A DNA stretch of 64,000 nt from an uncultured Litorivicinus sp. (GTDB lineage: Bacteria > Pseudomonadota > Gammaproteobacteria > Pseudomonadales > Litorivicinaceae), in NCBI GenBank assembly GCA_902558075.1, contig CACECO010000001.1, positions 62,001 to 126,000 of the forward strand, written 5' to 3'. Position 1 is the stretch's first letter. The number at the start of each line of letters is the position of its first letter. Made by a program: the position numbers and the translations under genes. The notes beneath the pieces are model-generated. The model worked only from the letters and a program-made list of their open reading frames with translations. It searched no databases and had not been told where the DNA came from. This document shows positions 1-7,794 of the stretch, piece by piece.

Positions 1-203
1 ACATTCATCCAGCCTTTGTCAATCTGAACAGAAACCCGATCTCCCGGTTCCAGCCCAAGATCAAAGAGCGTCGACGAAAGTATTGCTGACTCGGCATCTA
101 GATCTGATCCTGTCAGATTCCGACCCCCCGGGATCGAGAGTAACGTTTTATGAGCAAAGCGCTCAAGATTCACTTGAATCGCCGCAAAAACATTATGCGT
201 CAT
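1..203 (-). CDS. Malonyl-CoA synthetase-like acyl-CoA synthetase (N-terminus only, cut by window edge)
   Basis: This minus-strand reading frame starts at an ATG at 203 and runs off the left edge after 67 codons. It begins MTHNVFAAIQ and includes the stretch LEPGDRVSVQIDKGW, which fits the first part of an AMP-forming acyl-CoA synthetase. The start codon overlaps the end of the malonyl-CoA decarboxylase gene by 11 bp in another frame, so the two are translationally linked. Known malonate loci pair a malonyl-CoA synthetase (MatB) with the decarboxylase, so malonate activation is the best guess. The signature motifs for AMP binding lie outside the window, so another acyl-CoA ligase cannot be excluded. 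Confidence 0.6.
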   Translation of the reverse strand, partial: MTHNVFAAIQVNLERFAHKTLLSIPGGRNLTGSDLDAESAILSSTLFDLGLEPGDRVSVQIDKGWMN

Positions 204-1470
204 GAGAAAAAACCTTCAGTTGATGCTGCATATCTTTCTTCAATAAATGTTGCACATCTTTTGATATCGCAATTTGGCCTGTTTCCATGAGCCGCTCGTG
301 ATTGCCCACGATGTCATCCATCTCATAAAGGTAGTTCACCATGAAACCGAAACTCTGCTTCTGGCCACGGGGGCTCATATCGGCATTTGCGTTAACTCGC
401 TCGAGCGTCGCCCCATTTCCCAGGTGGAATCGCGCAACAGGATCTGTGAGCTTCACTCCTTGACCCGATATCAGATATTGTGCAACCAACGGCTTCAATT
501 CATCATAATCATTCGACTGCTCGAATACATGCAGATACTCCCGACCTGCGGTTTCAAGCCAACGACGTAATCCAGGAATTGGTGATAACGTCACAAAGCG
601 CTTGAGACCTGGGTGCTCGCTTTGCAACACAGAAACCACTTGCTTAATCAGCAGATTTCCGAAACTCACCCCAGCGAGTCCTGGTTGGCAGTTGTTGATC
701 GAATAAAAGACTGCTGTATCAGCAAATACCGGTGGCTCGGGTAGCGTATCCAAAAGTGGCTTAATCGCGTCAGCCATCCCTTCCACCAGTGCAACTTCAA
801 CAAAGATTAACGGCTCATCAGGAATCACCGGATGGAAATACGCAAAGCAAAAGCGGTCTTCGGCCAGCCGCCGTCTTAAATCATCCCAGCCCCGAATTTC
901 ATGCACAGATTCATATTGAATCAACTTTTCCAAGACAGCAGCTGGCGTTTGCCAATTAATTTGCTCCAGTCGTAGAAACCCCTTATTAAACCATGATGTA
1001 AATAAGTGGACCAGATCGTGATCGATCGGTTTGAGTTCGGGATATTCGGGGAGTAGGTTTCTGAGTGCTTCTCGCATTGATATCAGTGTTTGTAACCCAC
1101 CGGGTGCTGCGTTCATGCGACGAAATAGCTCCTGTCGCCTCGCCTCAGCCGCTTGATGTAGAGCCATCGCAGACGATTCATCGGCCAACAATTGGTAGTC
1201 CTTAATGGCATGATCTAGGCGTTGTTTATCCGGTCCGAACTCGTCGATTAGAAAACGAAAAAAAGCGAGATGATCGTGACAGTCGAGTGCATGCCAAGAG
1301 GCAACTACCGATCCAGCAAGTGCGAGGCCGGTTGCTTCACCTTTCCGTGAAATGACCGCGTGGCATTGTGCGATCAAATCATCAAATGGAACCCCGTCAG
1401 ATCCCAAGTCCAATAATTCAAGGGCCCGGTCAGTAACCTGTTGGATCCATCGCTTTAATCCCGTCGACAT
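193..1470 (-). CDS. matA: Malonyl-CoA decarboxylase
   Basis: The 425-residue product matches malonyl-CoA decarboxylase, which converts malonyl-CoA to acetyl-CoA and CO2. It has an N-terminal helical domain (about residues 1-150) and a C-terminal GNAT-like catalytic domain. The segments FVTLSPIPGL, which carries the catalytic Ser, and ARFHLGNGA, which carries the catalytic His, are present. PVFYSINN-type sequence (here TAVFYSINNCQPGL) is also typical. The gene is third from last in a minus-strand operon. Its stop overlaps the synthetase start, and its ATG lies 9 bp after the preceding maleate-isomerase-like gene. With the synthetase it would complete growth on malonate imported by the TRAP system. 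The family assignment is firm; the malonate role is inferred from context. Confidence 0.9.
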   Translation of the reverse strand: MSTGLKRWIQQVTDRALELLDLGSDGVPFDDLIAQCHAVISRKGEATGLALAGSVVASWHALDCHDHLAFFRFLIDEFGPDKQRLDHAIKDYQLLADESSAMALHQAAEARRQELFRRMNAAPGGLQTLISMREALRNLLPEYPELKPIDHDLVHLFTSWFNKGFLRLEQINWQTPAAVLEKLIQYESVHEIRGWDDLRRRLAEDRFCFAYFHPVIPDEPLIFVEVALVEGMADAIKPLLDTLPEPPVFADTAVFYSINNCQPGLAGVSFGNLLIKQVVSVLQSEHPGLKRFVTLSPIPGLRRWLETAGREYLHVFEQSNDYDELKPLVAQYLISGQGVKLTDPVARFHLGNGATLERVNANADMSPRGQKQSFGFMVNYLYEMDDIVGNHERLMETGQIAISKDVQHLLKKDMQHQLKVFSHDA

Positions 1471-1479
1471 GATGGTTAA

Positions 1480-2223
1480 CTACTCAAACAACGCGCCGTA
1501 ACCTGGGATACTGCCTTGTAAACCCAGTTCCTGCATCATGCGGAAGCTTGTTGCAATAGAAGCCGACAGTGTCGGAATTCCTGTTTTAGCTTGTAGACCT
1601 GCAACCGCGGGAAGGGAAGGCATTTGAACACACGCAGAGGCAACGAGCGTATCGACATTAGCAAGTGCCAAGCGGTCAACCAATTCGATTGGCGCATTTG
1701 GATCTTGCCGTGCGACTTCTAAGTTATCGGAGATCTCTACACTAAGCGCATCGATCACCTCAAAGCCTTCAGATTCCAAGTACTGGCAGACCAGATCGGT
1801 GAGTGGTTTGCGATAGGGCGTGATCAAAGCAATCTTTTTTGCGCCCAGCACCGTCAGACCCTCAACGAGAGCCCCTGCAGAACTAACAACTGGGCATGGG
1901 TGATAGTTATCGATCGTCACTTGATGGAGTCTCGATTGACTTTCGCGATGATAGCCAAGCCCCATTGACATGATGGCAACCAAACAGGCATATCCCATGA
2001 CGTCGACTGCAGCATCGGATAGTTCAAGTGCGCAACGATCGCTATCCCGGTCCATTGTAGCAAGCTCCTCCTTGGTCACCTGCTTCATCCGCATTCGACT
2101 TGAATGAAAAGTAAATCGGTCGTCGTAATGTTTTTCCCGCGCCCGAAACACAGCCGGAATTTCTGTTTCCATTGTTACATTTGAGCTTGGGACGATCTGC
2201 CCAATTCGATAGGTGGTCGTCAT
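1480..2223 (-). CDS. maiA: Maleate cis-trans isomerase / Asp-Glu racemase superfamily protein
   Basis: I place the start at ATG 2223, which overlaps the dctM stop as ATGA. A longer upstream frame has no family support. The 247-residue product belongs to the maleate isomerase / arylmalonate decarboxylase / Asp-Glu racemase superfamily. The N-terminal VPSSNVTMETEIP is the substrate-binding signature. Two cysteines sit at residues 80 (GYACLVA) and 198 (ASACVQM), the spacing expected of cofactor-free cis-trans isomerases; arylmalonate decarboxylases keep only the second. Conversion of maleate to fumarate is therefore the leading guess. Within a malonate-type operon, a racemase or a decarboxylase acting on a substituted malonate remains possible. 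Confidence 0.7.
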   Translation of the reverse strand: MTTTYRIGQIVPSSNVTMETEIPAVFRAREKHYDDRFTFHSSRMRMKQVTKEELATMDRDSDRCALELSDAAVDVMGYACLVAIMSMGLGYHRESQSRLHQVTIDNYHPCPVVSSAGALVEGLTVLGAKKIALITPYRKPLTDLVCQYLESEGFEVIDALSVEISDNLEVARQDPNAPIELVDRLALANVDTLVASACVQMPSLPAVAGLQAKTGIPTLSASIATSFRMMQELGLQGSIPGYGALFE

Positions 2224-3539
2224 GAGACAGCTGTTCCCATCAATACATCGGGTAACCATGTCGCGATTCCCGGGAACAGGCACAGGATAACAATTGCAAC
2301 GATCATACACGCGACATAGGGAAGTGAACCCTTCAATATGGTTTTTAATGGAATTTCAGGCGCGATCCCGTTAATCACATAGAGATTTAAGCCAACGGGG
2401 GGAGAGATCAAGCCAATCTCCATGTTGATCGTCAAGACAACTGCAAACCAATACGGGTCAAATCCCGCACCCAAAATGATGGGCATCAATATTGGTGCTG
2501 CCATCAAGATCACAGCCACAGGAGGCAGGAAAAATCCTGCGATCAATAGGAATAGGTTCACATAAAACATTAATACCCATCGATTTACATCGAGTGTTCC
2601 GATCCATTCTGCAATCGCTTGGGTGATAAACAAACTTGACAGCATGTAAGAAAACACACCCGCGGCACCGATGATAAACAAAATCATGACGGACTCTTTA
2701 GTCGCATCACGCAACATCACCCACACAAGGGACAGATCTGTCATTTTGTAAATCACAATTGCAAGGCCGAGACACAACAAGGCCCCAACCGCAGCGGTCT
2801 CTGAGGGCGTAGCGACACCACCATACAGCGCATACAAGACTCCAAGGATGACAAGAAGAAAAGGAACGACTCTTGGTAGAACCTCAAACTTCTGTTTCCA
2901 CGTGAAGGTACGTCCCGCCAACGCATCTACACCACCTTCACGCCAGGTCGCGTAAATTGACCAAGCCATGAAAAGACCGACAAGCAATAATCCCGGTAAA
3001 ACACCGGCTAGGAATAATCGACCAATCGATGTCTCGGTCGCAATCCCGTAGACAATCATCGTAATCGAAGGTGGGATTAATATCCCAAGCGTTCCACCCG
3101 CTGCAATCGATCCAGCAGCAACACCATCGGGGAAATTACGCTTCCGCATTTCTGGGATGCCCATCTTTCCGATTGCAGCGCAGGTCGCGGGTGACGATCC
3201 CGACATTGCAGCAAACAAGGCGCAAGCACCGAGATTAGAAACAACGAGTCCACCTGGAATTCGAGTCAGCCAACGGTCGAGTGCTTCGTACAAGTCGGCA
3301 CCGGCTCTCGTTGATGCAATGGCTGCACCCATCAGAATAAACATTGGAATCGAAAGGAGTGCGAAATTATCTAGTTTCCCGAAAAGTACTTCCGGGATCA
3401 GTTCGAGCGCACGGAGACCATCAAAAATAATTAAAAATAATGCGGAGACAACCAGTAGTCCGTTAGCAACTGAGATCCCCGAAAACAAAATAAAGATAGT
3501 AACCGCACCAACAATGGCCCCCAAAAACAATGGATCCAT
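2220..3539 (-). CDS. dctM: TRAP transporter large permease subunit DctM
   Basis: The 439-residue, very hydrophobic protein with about 12 predicted membrane segments is the DctM/DedA-type large permease of a TRAP dicarboxylate transporter. Family hallmarks include SGSSPATCAAIGKMGIPEM and GGTLGILIPPSITMIVYG. It starts at ATG 3539, which shares one base with the dctQ stop (TAATG). Its end overlaps the maleate-isomerase-like gene as ATGA, so the operon is tightly coupled. It would use the sodium or proton gradient to import the ligand captured by DctP. Malonate or maleate is inferred from the enzymes downstream. Confidence 0.93.
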   Translation of the reverse strand: MDPLFLGAIVGAVTIFILFSGISVANGLLVVSALFLIIFDGLRALELIPEVLFGKLDNFALLSIPMFILMGAAIASTRAGADLYEALDRWLTRIPGGLVVSNLGACALFAAMSGSSPATCAAIGKMGIPEMRKRNFPDGVAAGSIAAGGTLGILIPPSITMIVYGIATETSIGRLFLAGVLPGLLLVGLFMAWSIYATWREGGVDALAGRTFTWKQKFEVLPRVVPFLLVILGVLYALYGGVATPSETAAVGALLCLGLAIVIYKMTDLSLVWVMLRDATKESVMILFIIGAAGVFSYMLSSLFITQAIAEWIGTLDVNRWVLMFYVNLFLLIAGFFLPPVAVILMAAPILMPIILGAGFDPYWFAVVLTINMEIGLISPPVGLNLYVINGIAPEIPLKTILKGSLPYVACMIVAIVILCLFPGIATWLPDVLMGTAVS

Positions 3540-4054
3540 TAGTGGCCACCTCCCTCAACAATAATGTCTTCCGCAGGTGTTGAGAGTGTCTCTAACAGAT
3601 CCGCAAGTAACTGGAGCGCGAATAGGCCAAACCCTATGGGCATCGATAGATAAGGAATCCAAAGTGGCGGTCCCCAGACGGTCTCAGAGACCCATCCGCG
3701 TGAAAACGAGAGGTGGACCAGCTCAGCGCCGTGGTATGTCATGACAGTGAGGATGGCGATGGCAGCCAAGAAGCTCGTGATGAGCAATAGTTTACGTGCC
3801 GCAGGCGTTAACAGCATTGGGACGAGGTCAACATTGACGTGTCCTTTCAACTTTTGCACGTAAGGCAACCCCAGTAGCGTCGCGGCGACCATGAGGTAGA
3901 TGACAGCTTCAGTCTGCCATATCGTTGAACCATTCAAAAAATACCGGATGAAGATCATCTGACACGTAATTGCAACGGCTAAAACGATCATGCCGGCCGC
4001 TAGGAACCCGACTACTCGCGACGCTGAGTTCACCGCACGGATAAATGCCTGCAT
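3539..4054 (-). CDS. dctQ: TRAP transporter small permease subunit DctQ
   Basis: The 171-residue protein has four hydrophobic segments and the FLNGSTIWQTEAVIYL region followed by GLPYVQKLKGHVNVDLV, typical of the DctQ small permease. It lies between dctP and dctM, which is the standard P-Q-M order. The gap to dctP is 55 bp and contains a stem-loop. Confidence 0.92.
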   Translation of the reverse strand: MQAFIRAVNSASRVVGFLAAGMIVLAVAITCQMIFIRYFLNGSTIWQTEAVIYLMVAATLLGLPYVQKLKGHVNVDLVPMLLTPAARKLLLITSFLAAIAILTVMTYHGAELVHLSFSRGWVSETVWGPPLWIPYLSMPIGFGLFALQLLADLLETLSTPAEDIIVEGGGH

Positions 4055-4072
4055 TTTTGATTTTCCTAGAAA

Positions 4073-4094
4073 TGCCCGACCTGATGGTCGGGCA
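4073..4094 (-). promoter_or_regulatory. Intercistronic stem-loop between dctP and dctQ
   Basis: TGCCCGACC at 4073-4081 and GGTCGGGCA at 4086-4094 form a perfect 9-bp stem with a 4-nt loop. There is no clear run of T after it on the minus strand. This fits an mRNA-stabilising or partial-attenuation hairpin that keeps dctP in excess over dctQM, as is common in binding-protein operons. It is unlikely to be a full terminator. Confidence 0.6.
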
Positions 4095-4109
4095 AGGGGT
4101 GGAGATTAG

Positions 4110-5093
4110 TTACTCAACAGCAAGAGCAAGATCCAGGAACCGTTGTCCTTCTGGATAATCAGCGACAAACTGCTTGTAAGATGTCGACTTAGCAAGATCC
4201 TGCCAAGCTTGGAATTCATCTTTGCTCATCTGTTTGATTTGAACACCGGCGTCGCGAAAAACTTTCACTGAGTTGGCGTCTTGCGATTTTGCTTCGGTCA
4301 AATAATATTCCTCAGCTTTCTTCGCGCCTTCAAGTAATGCCTTCTTCTGAGCGTCATTTAGACCATCAAACGTTGACTTGTTCATGAGCAGTGGTTGGTA
4401 CATGAACCAAAGGGCTTGATCGCCGGCTGGCGTGTAGCACTTAACTTGCTCATAAATACGATATGAGACAAATGAAGATGACGATGTATTTGCTCCATCG
4501 AGGACACCGGTCTGCATTGCATTGTAAATTTCTGATGAAGCCATTGACGCAATGGATGCTCCAGCACCAGCAAGCAGCTGGTTGAACGACTTACCTGCCG
4601 CTCGCATTTGCATACCTTTTACATCATCTGGATGTGACACGCACTTCTCCTTTCCAACAAAGCCACCAGCGAGGTATCCGTGTACCAGTACCATCACATC
4701 ATCTTCGGCCATTTTTTCTTGAACAGCGTTCATAAATGGCGAGTAGTTCAGACGTGCTGCATGGTCATGGTTCTTAACTAACCCGGGCATGAGTGTGAGG
4801 TTATATGAGGGTTGCTGACCACCTGCGTATGACAGTGGCAGTACTGTCATATCCAACTGCCCGCGGGACAATGGCTTGTATTGCTCCTTTGGCTTGAAAA
4901 GCGACTTCGATGGAAAAATCTTAATGTCTAGATCGACGTTCGCATCTTTCACATGGTTGGCGACGATTTCTGCCACTTTGTGACGGACATCTTTGGTTGA
5001 CCACTGATGTGAGAGACGCAGCTCAGTAGCGGTAGCAACTGAGCTCACAAATGCTGCACCAATTGCAGCGGCTAAAAGGGCTTTTACTTTCAT
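4110..5093 (-). CDS. dctP: TRAP transporter periplasmic substrate-binding protein DctP
   Basis: The 327-residue protein starts at ATG 5093, preceded by an AGGAG ribosome site. It has a clear signal peptide (MKVKALLAAAIGAAFVSSVA, cleaved near ATA/TELRL). The mature part has the DctP fold signatures, including LRLSHQWSTKDVRHK near the start, MQMRAAGKSFNQLLAGAGA, and MQTGVLDGANTSSSSF. It would bind an organic acid in the periplasm. A longer frame to 5258 lacks a signal peptide and overlaps the regulator remnant, so I rejected it. It is the first gene of the minus-strand dctPQM-maiA-matA-synthetase operon. Confidence 0.92.
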   Translation of the reverse strand: MKVKALLAAAIGAAFVSSVATATELRLSHQWSTKDVRHKVAEIVANHVKDANVDLDIKIFPSKSLFKPKEQYKPLSRGQLDMTVLPLSYAGGQQPSYNLTLMPGLVKNHDHAARLNYSPFMNAVQEKMAEDDVMVLVHGYLAGGFVGKEKCVSHPDDVKGMQMRAAGKSFNQLLAGAGASIASMASSEIYNAMQTGVLDGANTSSSSFVSYRIYEQVKCYTPAGDQALWFMYQPLLMNKSTFDGLNDAQKKALLEGAKKAEEYYLTEAKSQDANSVKVFRDAGVQIKQMSKDEFQAWQDLAKSTSYKQFVADYPEGQRFLDLALAVE

Positions 5094-5159
5094 TACGGGC
5101 TCCTGCCGATTGTTATGCGTTATTACGGCCTGCATATAACCGTATGCTGCGTGGAAAAT

Positions 5160-5171
5160 ATCGTATACAAA
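5160..5171. promoter_or_regulatory. Candidate operator of the dctP promoter
   Basis: ATCGTATACAAA lies about 70 bp upstream of dctP and just ahead of the decayed divergent regulator. Its reverse complement TTTGTATACGAT fits the TTGTATACAA-type inverted repeat bound by FCD-class GntR proteins such as the malonate regulator MatR. The match is short and has one arm mismatch. Confidence 0.35.
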
Positions 5172-5198
5172 AATAACATGTAACGAATCTCCTGATGC

Positions 5199-5660
5199 GA
5201 TAATCGAGCCGCAACTCGCGTCTTTCAAGGGGCCGAAGAACAAATTGCAACCGACCAACTGAAAGATGGTGAAAAATTAGACGAAGCGTCATTGGCTGAA
5301 CGATTCCATGTGTCAAGGACGCGGGTTCGTGAAGCACTCCTGCAGTTAGTCGGTTCGAAGCTCGCAACTCAGATGCCTAAACGACGCTGTTTGGTGAGAA
5401 CGCCATCATTTTGAGAGACAATCGAGATGTTTGAAGTCATGAGTGAGCTTGAGGGCATGTGCGCGCGGCTACCTGCGTATCAACGACCGGCAGCTCATCG
5501 CGCTGAAACAGTCAACTATAGAATGCGAAGACGCAATCAAGCCCAATGATAGTGATTTGCACTATCGGAAGAATGTGGAGTTTCACGAGTTTATTTACAG
5601 TGCGTGCGGCAGTGTATTTCTCGCAGACAACACCCGTTCGCTACGGCGGAGGAAGTGACC
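5199..5660 (+). pseudogene. Decayed GntR/FCD-family transcriptional regulator
   Basis: The winged-helix part is readable in one frame from about 5199: residues such as ATDQLKDGEKLDEASLAERF and then HVSRTRVREALLQLVGS. It lacks an in-frame start codon (a TGA lies at 5193). A TGA at 5412-5414 interrupts the linker, and a frameshift near 5460 moves the FCD domain to another frame. The FCD part then reads INDRQLIALKQSTIECEDAI through YRKNVEFHEFIYSACG before further decay. The gene is divergent from dctP, the usual place for a MatR-type malonate regulator. The product is almost certainly non-functional, so control of the malonate/maleate operon has probably been lost or replaced. Recognisable sequence fades after 5660. 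Confidence 0.85.
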
Positions 5661-5860
5661 GTTGCCTGGCGTGCGCATATCACCCGTCGATAGAGCTGAT
5701 TCGAGAAGGGAGTCGTGGTTTTATCGACCTCGACATCCTCCGCCGCGAGAACCTGCGACGCATCTCTTATCAACATTCTTTTTCATTGGGATCGACTGAC
5801 AGAGAGGATTAAATAGTTCAAGCGTGGCACCTACTGCTTTGTTAGATTTATCGTCGGGAA

Positions 5861-6241
5861 GGAATCAATGCGCTGAAAGCAAAATATATCCGCTCATTAC
5901 AGTCCAACGGACATATCGCGTTAGCCGTAAACCTCGCAAAATACAACCGCTACTATTAATGTGTGTTCTTGGGGGCTGAGATCCTACAAACATACGAACC
6001 AGATCCCGATGCCCGTGAGCGTGCTGCCCCTTGTCTCGGACTAGCGTCAACGAAATAGACGATGTTCGCCGCCCAAAACTATGACCTCAAGGCGACCCAA
6101 GATATCGGCTCTCGGACCGCGCATATCAGGCGGCCAACCGAGCATGGATCGGACCAGAGGATTGATCTTGAAGCCAATGATGACTGGGATGTATGCGTCG
6201 AGTCTCTCAAGGGCCTTGCTACCCAACGTTCCTATCGCTAG
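5861..6241 (+). pseudogene. Type II 2-haloacid dehalogenase remnant (C-terminal two thirds)
   Basis: One continuous frame from 5861 to a TAG at 6239 matches type II haloacid dehalogenases (HAD superfamily) but carries TAA at 5957-5959 and TAG at 6056-6058. Family signatures are visible: LQSNGHIALAVNLAKYN, then FLGAEILQTYEPDPDA where the family has a GAE..YKPDP motif, then FAAQNYDLKATQDIG and RRPTEHGSDQ. The N-terminal third with the nucleophilic Asp is absent or unrecognisable between 5660 and 5861. The stop overlaps the tarD stop in a shared CTAG. It shows that the strain's ancestor could process haloacids at this locus. Confidence 0.8.
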
Positions 6242-7410
6242 ATCGTAATTTGGTTCCCAAACGCTTCTACTAGCATCGCTCGAAAGTTTGCCTTGTTCTC
6301 TAGACCGAGCCCGGGCGCGCTCGGCAGGTTCACAAAACTCTGCTCGACGTCCAACTCATCGGAGAATCCCCCGAACGGCTGGAAGACACCGGGATATGAC
6401 TCATTTCCACCCAGTCCTAACCCAGCAACAATATGCAGAGACATTTGATGGCCTCCGTGTGGCACAACCCTTCTCGGGGACCAACCGTATTCGTGGAGTA
6501 TATCCAGAGTTCTGTAATACTCAACCAGCCCGTAGGAGAGAGCGCAGTCAAATTGAAGGTAATCCAGATCTGGACGCATGCCGCCGTAGCGGAGCAAGTT
6601 ACGGGCGTCCTGATGCGAAAATAAATTTTCGCCCGTTGCAGTTGGCAAGTCATACGCATCACTGAGTGCTGCCTGGATCTCAAAATCTAACGGATCACCC
6701 GCCTCCTCGTACCAGAACAAATGGTATTGCTTGAGCGCCGCTGCGTAGGAAAGAGTGGTCTCGAGGTCAAACCGGCCATTCGCATCAACGCATAGATTCC
6801 CTTCCCCAACAATCTTCAAGGCCGCCTCGATTCGATCACAATCAGAGGAAAGATCTGATGCACCGATTTTCATTTTGCAAACCGTGTAGCCCAAATCTAG
6901 ATAGTGACGAAACTCGTCTTGAAGTCCTGCGATATCCTTTCCGGGGTAGTAATAGCCTCCAGCTGCATAAACCCAAACTTTGGAATCAGGCTCTCGATTA
7001 GCACGGTCAGCGAGTAATTGGTACAAAGGGATACTCTGCATTTTCGCGCGCGCATCCCAAAGCGCCATATCAAGGACACCCACAGCCACTGACCGTTCGC
7101 CGTGTCCTCCCGGCTTTTCGTTCGTCATCATAGTATCCCAGGCCTTATGAGGATCCAGATACCCATCATCACCAACTAGATGACTTGGATCAGCCTCAAG
7201 CAAACGAGGGATCAAGCGATCTTTCAAAATTCCAGATGCGTTGTATCTTCCGTTTGAATTGAACCCATATCCAACGACTTGCTTACCATCAACGATCTGA
7301 TCTGTGACAACGGCAACGACAGAGCATGTCATCTTCGAAAAATTGATATAAGCGTTCTGAATATCTGAGGCAATTGATTCAACAGACTCATAGATCGCTG
7401 TTATACGCAT
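6238..7410 (-). CDS. tarD: D(-)-tartrate dehydratase-like enolase-superfamily enzyme
   Basis: The 390-residue protein follows D-tartrate dehydratase along its whole length: INFSKMTCSVVAVVTDQ, VVGYGFNSNGRY, NEKPGGHGERSVAVG, VYAAGGYYYPGKD, TGENLFSHQDARNLLRYGG and VPHGGHQMSLHI. The expected catalytic features are present: the Lys in the KMKIG strand, the metal ligands in DANGRF, YEEAGD and GEN, and the His of PHGGHQ. It would dehydrate D-tartrate to oxaloacetate. It stands alone on the minus strand. No tartrate transporter is adjacent, although the TRAP or TCT systems could serve. The name rests on remembered family sequence, and a related sugar-acid substrate is possible. Confidence 0.85.
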   Translation of the reverse strand: MRITAIYESVESIASDIQNAYINFSKMTCSVVAVVTDQIVDGKQVVGYGFNSNGRYNASGILKDRLIPRLLEADPSHLVGDDGYLDPHKAWDTMMTNEKPGGHGERSVAVGVLDMALWDARAKMQSIPLYQLLADRANREPDSKVWVYAAGGYYYPGKDIAGLQDEFRHYLDLGYTVCKMKIGASDLSSDCDRIEAALKIVGEGNLCVDANGRFDLETTLSYAAALKQYHLFWYEEAGDPLDFEIQAALSDAYDLPTATGENLFSHQDARNLLRYGGMRPDLDYLQFDCALSYGLVEYYRTLDILHEYGWSPRRVVPHGGHQMSLHIVAGLGLGGNESYPGVFQPFGGFSDELDVEQSFVNLPSAPGLGLENKANFRAMLVEAFGNQITI

Positions 7411-7575
7411 TTGAGCACCGTGTTTAGAGAGTAGACCGTACTACAATAAAACAATCTGAGGGATCAGAAAATGACAGAACGTCGATCCCCTGTCAGCTAG
7501 GTACAAGCAATGGACAGTAGATTTTCTAAATTAACATTCTTTGATGCCAAGGAGTGCGCAACCACGGAAAGCTAG

Positions 7576-7725
7576 CTAGTTAGCGTGCTCAATCTCTCCA
7601 GACACCTCGGTTGCGAGGCGCAAGGTATTACAGAACCCTTGCACAAAGCCCAAAACTAGCCCGATGATGGTCGCGAAAGGGTTTACCAAGGTTAAGCTTG
7701 CGCGAACCGCAGACGATGTTGACAT
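7576..7725 (-). CDS. Hidden small membrane protein (49 aa), unknown
   Basis: ATG at 7725 is preceded by a good ribosome site (GGCGGAG, 7-8 nt upstream). The frame runs to TAG at 7576. The product has a polar start (MSTSSAVRAS), one hydrophobic segment rich in small residues (LVNPFATIIGLVLGFVQGF) and a charged tail ending IEHAN. It is divergent from the rhodanese gene and fills most of the 384-bp gap between tarD and that gene. I do not recognise the family. Evidence is limited to the ribosome site and a plausible membrane helix. Confidence 0.5.
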   Translation of the reverse strand: MSTSSAVRASLTLVNPFATIIGLVLGFVQGFCNTLRLATEVSGEIEHAN

Positions 7726-7794
7726 TGGATAATCTCCGCCAAAATCTGATGATGGTTGGGGTATTGTGGAAACAAAAATTAGGAATTACCCAAT

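Noticed and set aside
5094..5258. N-terminal extension of dctP to 5258
   Set aside because: It removes the signal peptide from the start, has no ribosome site and overlaps the regulator remnant; ATG 5093 has AGGAG.
5113..5367. 84-codon minus-strand frame
   Set aside because: It is antisense to the decayed GntR regulator, which shows clear protein similarity on the plus strand.
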